DNA of 64,000 nucleotides, from positions 32,001 to 96,000 of the forward strand of contig NZ_JAEULY010000016.1 of assembly GCF_016793595.1 (NCBI RefSeq), read 5' to 3'. The translations under genes and the position numbers were made by a program. The notes beneath the pieces were generated by a model, which was not told the DNA's origin, made no database searches, and was given only the letters and a program-made list of their open reading frames with translations. This document shows positions 63,682-64,000 of the stretch, piece after piece (positions within the stretch are counted from its first letter, which is position 1; each line of letters begins with the position of its first letter). This stretch comes from Phreatobacter sp. (GTDB taxonomy: Bacteria > Pseudomonadota > Alphaproteobacteria > Rhizobiales > Phreatobacteraceae).

Positions 63682-64000
63682 ATGACAGCCCATTCGCACC
63701 TGCCCAACCCCGTCGCGACCGCCTGTCCCTATTGCGGGGTCGGCTGCGGCGTGATCGCCAGCGTCGATGGCGGGGGCCAGGTGACGGTTGCGGGCGATCC
63801 GTCTCACCCGGCCAATCGCGGGCGGCTCTGCGTGAAGGGCTCGGCGCTCGGCGAAACGGTGTCGCTGGAAGGCCGGTTGCTGCATCCGATGATCCGGTCC
63901 CGCTCCGGCACCATGGAGCGCGTCAGCTGGGGAACCGCGCTTGACGCCGTCGCGGAGGCCTTCGGCCGCACCGCGCGCGAGCACGGGCCCGACGCGACCG
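63682..64000 (+). CDS. nasA: assimilatory nitrate reductase catalytic subunit, cut by window edge
   Basis: The frame from 63682 is open to the window edge (106 codons). The N-terminal [4Fe-4S] motif Cys15-x2-Cys18-x3-Cys22-x27-Cys50 (ACPYCGVGCG and GRLCVKG) and WGTALDAVAEAF identify the molybdopterin oxidoreductase family. After nrtABC and a flavoprotein it is the assimilatory nitrate reductase (NasA/NasC/NarB). It reduces nitrate to nitrite in the cytoplasm and needs a Mo-bis-MGD cofactor. The remaining some 700 residues are outside the window. Confidence 0.92.
   Translation, partial: MTAHSHLPNPVATACPYCGVGCGVIASVDGGGQVTVAGDPSHPANRGRLCVKGSALGETVSLEGRLLHPMIRSRSGTMERVSWGTALDAVAEAFGRTAREHGPDAT

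Overview
The window is G+C-rich DNA from an alphaproteobacterium, most likely of the order Hyphomicrobiales (Rhizobiales). The reasons are an L21 protein with a helix-hairpin-helix tail next to rpmA, a TIGR02302/DUF4175 protein, a Cj0069-family protein, AddAB recombination nuclease, a Fur/Mur-type regulator lacking the CXXC zinc motif, and a NasST nitrate control system. Genus cannot be decided from the sequence. The genes are mostly ordinary chromosomal genes; bases 1 to about 6960 are the end of an integrated mobile element.

Region 1 (1-7048): right end of an integrated element. It carries a DUF932 protein (cut by the window edge), a DUF736 protein, a ParB-like protein, a FitAB-type toxin-antitoxin pair, a small hypothetical protein and a large serine recombinase. 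The element abuts the 3' end of a tRNA-Ser(CGA) gene. The recombinase frame has no stop before the junction: it runs antisense through the whole tRNA and 186 bases into the chromosome, so its last 91 codons are host DNA.

Region 2 (7049-24310): rplU-rpmA with a clear terminator, two GNAT acetyltransferases, mog, a P1 peptidase, a thiolase, a D-Ala-D-Ala carboxypeptidase followed by an EamA transporter and a CobW GTPase, gluQ, an AlkA-type glycosylase, an HNH endonuclease, dsbB, pgsA-moaD, an MBL-fold hydrolase and a large membrane protein with a Gln/Gly-rich tail.

Region 3 (24439-41122): threonine dehydratase, DUF429 protein, mtgA, a two-domain Inh-like inhibitor, a Cj0069 protein, radC, acuI-type reductase, small secreted proteins, an orphan membrane-anchored TAXI protein, fur-plsC and addB-addA.

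Region 4 (41336-48761): an orphan family-5 solute-binding protein, a sulfolactaldehyde-reductase-like enzyme divergent from a two-subunit TPP decarboxylase (ComDE type) coupled to a MoeB-like gene, which suggests C3-sulfonate metabolism; then an outer membrane protein, a 2-hydroxyacid dehydrogenase and an SH3 protein.

Region 5 (48765-57023): histidine catabolism by the HutF/HutG route (hutF divergent from hutIHGU), then tam and an SDR gene.

Region 6 (57026-64000): assimilatory nitrate locus nasT-nasS, a sigma-54-type promoter, a leader RNA with two tandem hexaloop hairpins of the ANTAR-target type overlapping an alternative terminator, nrtABC, a flavoprotein reductase and the start of nitrate reductase nasA (cut by the window edge). 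The leader can be read almost base by base as a NasT-controlled antiterminator and is the best-supported regulatory system here. The mog, moaD and moeB-like genes elsewhere in the window would help supply the molybdenum cofactor that nitrate reductase needs.
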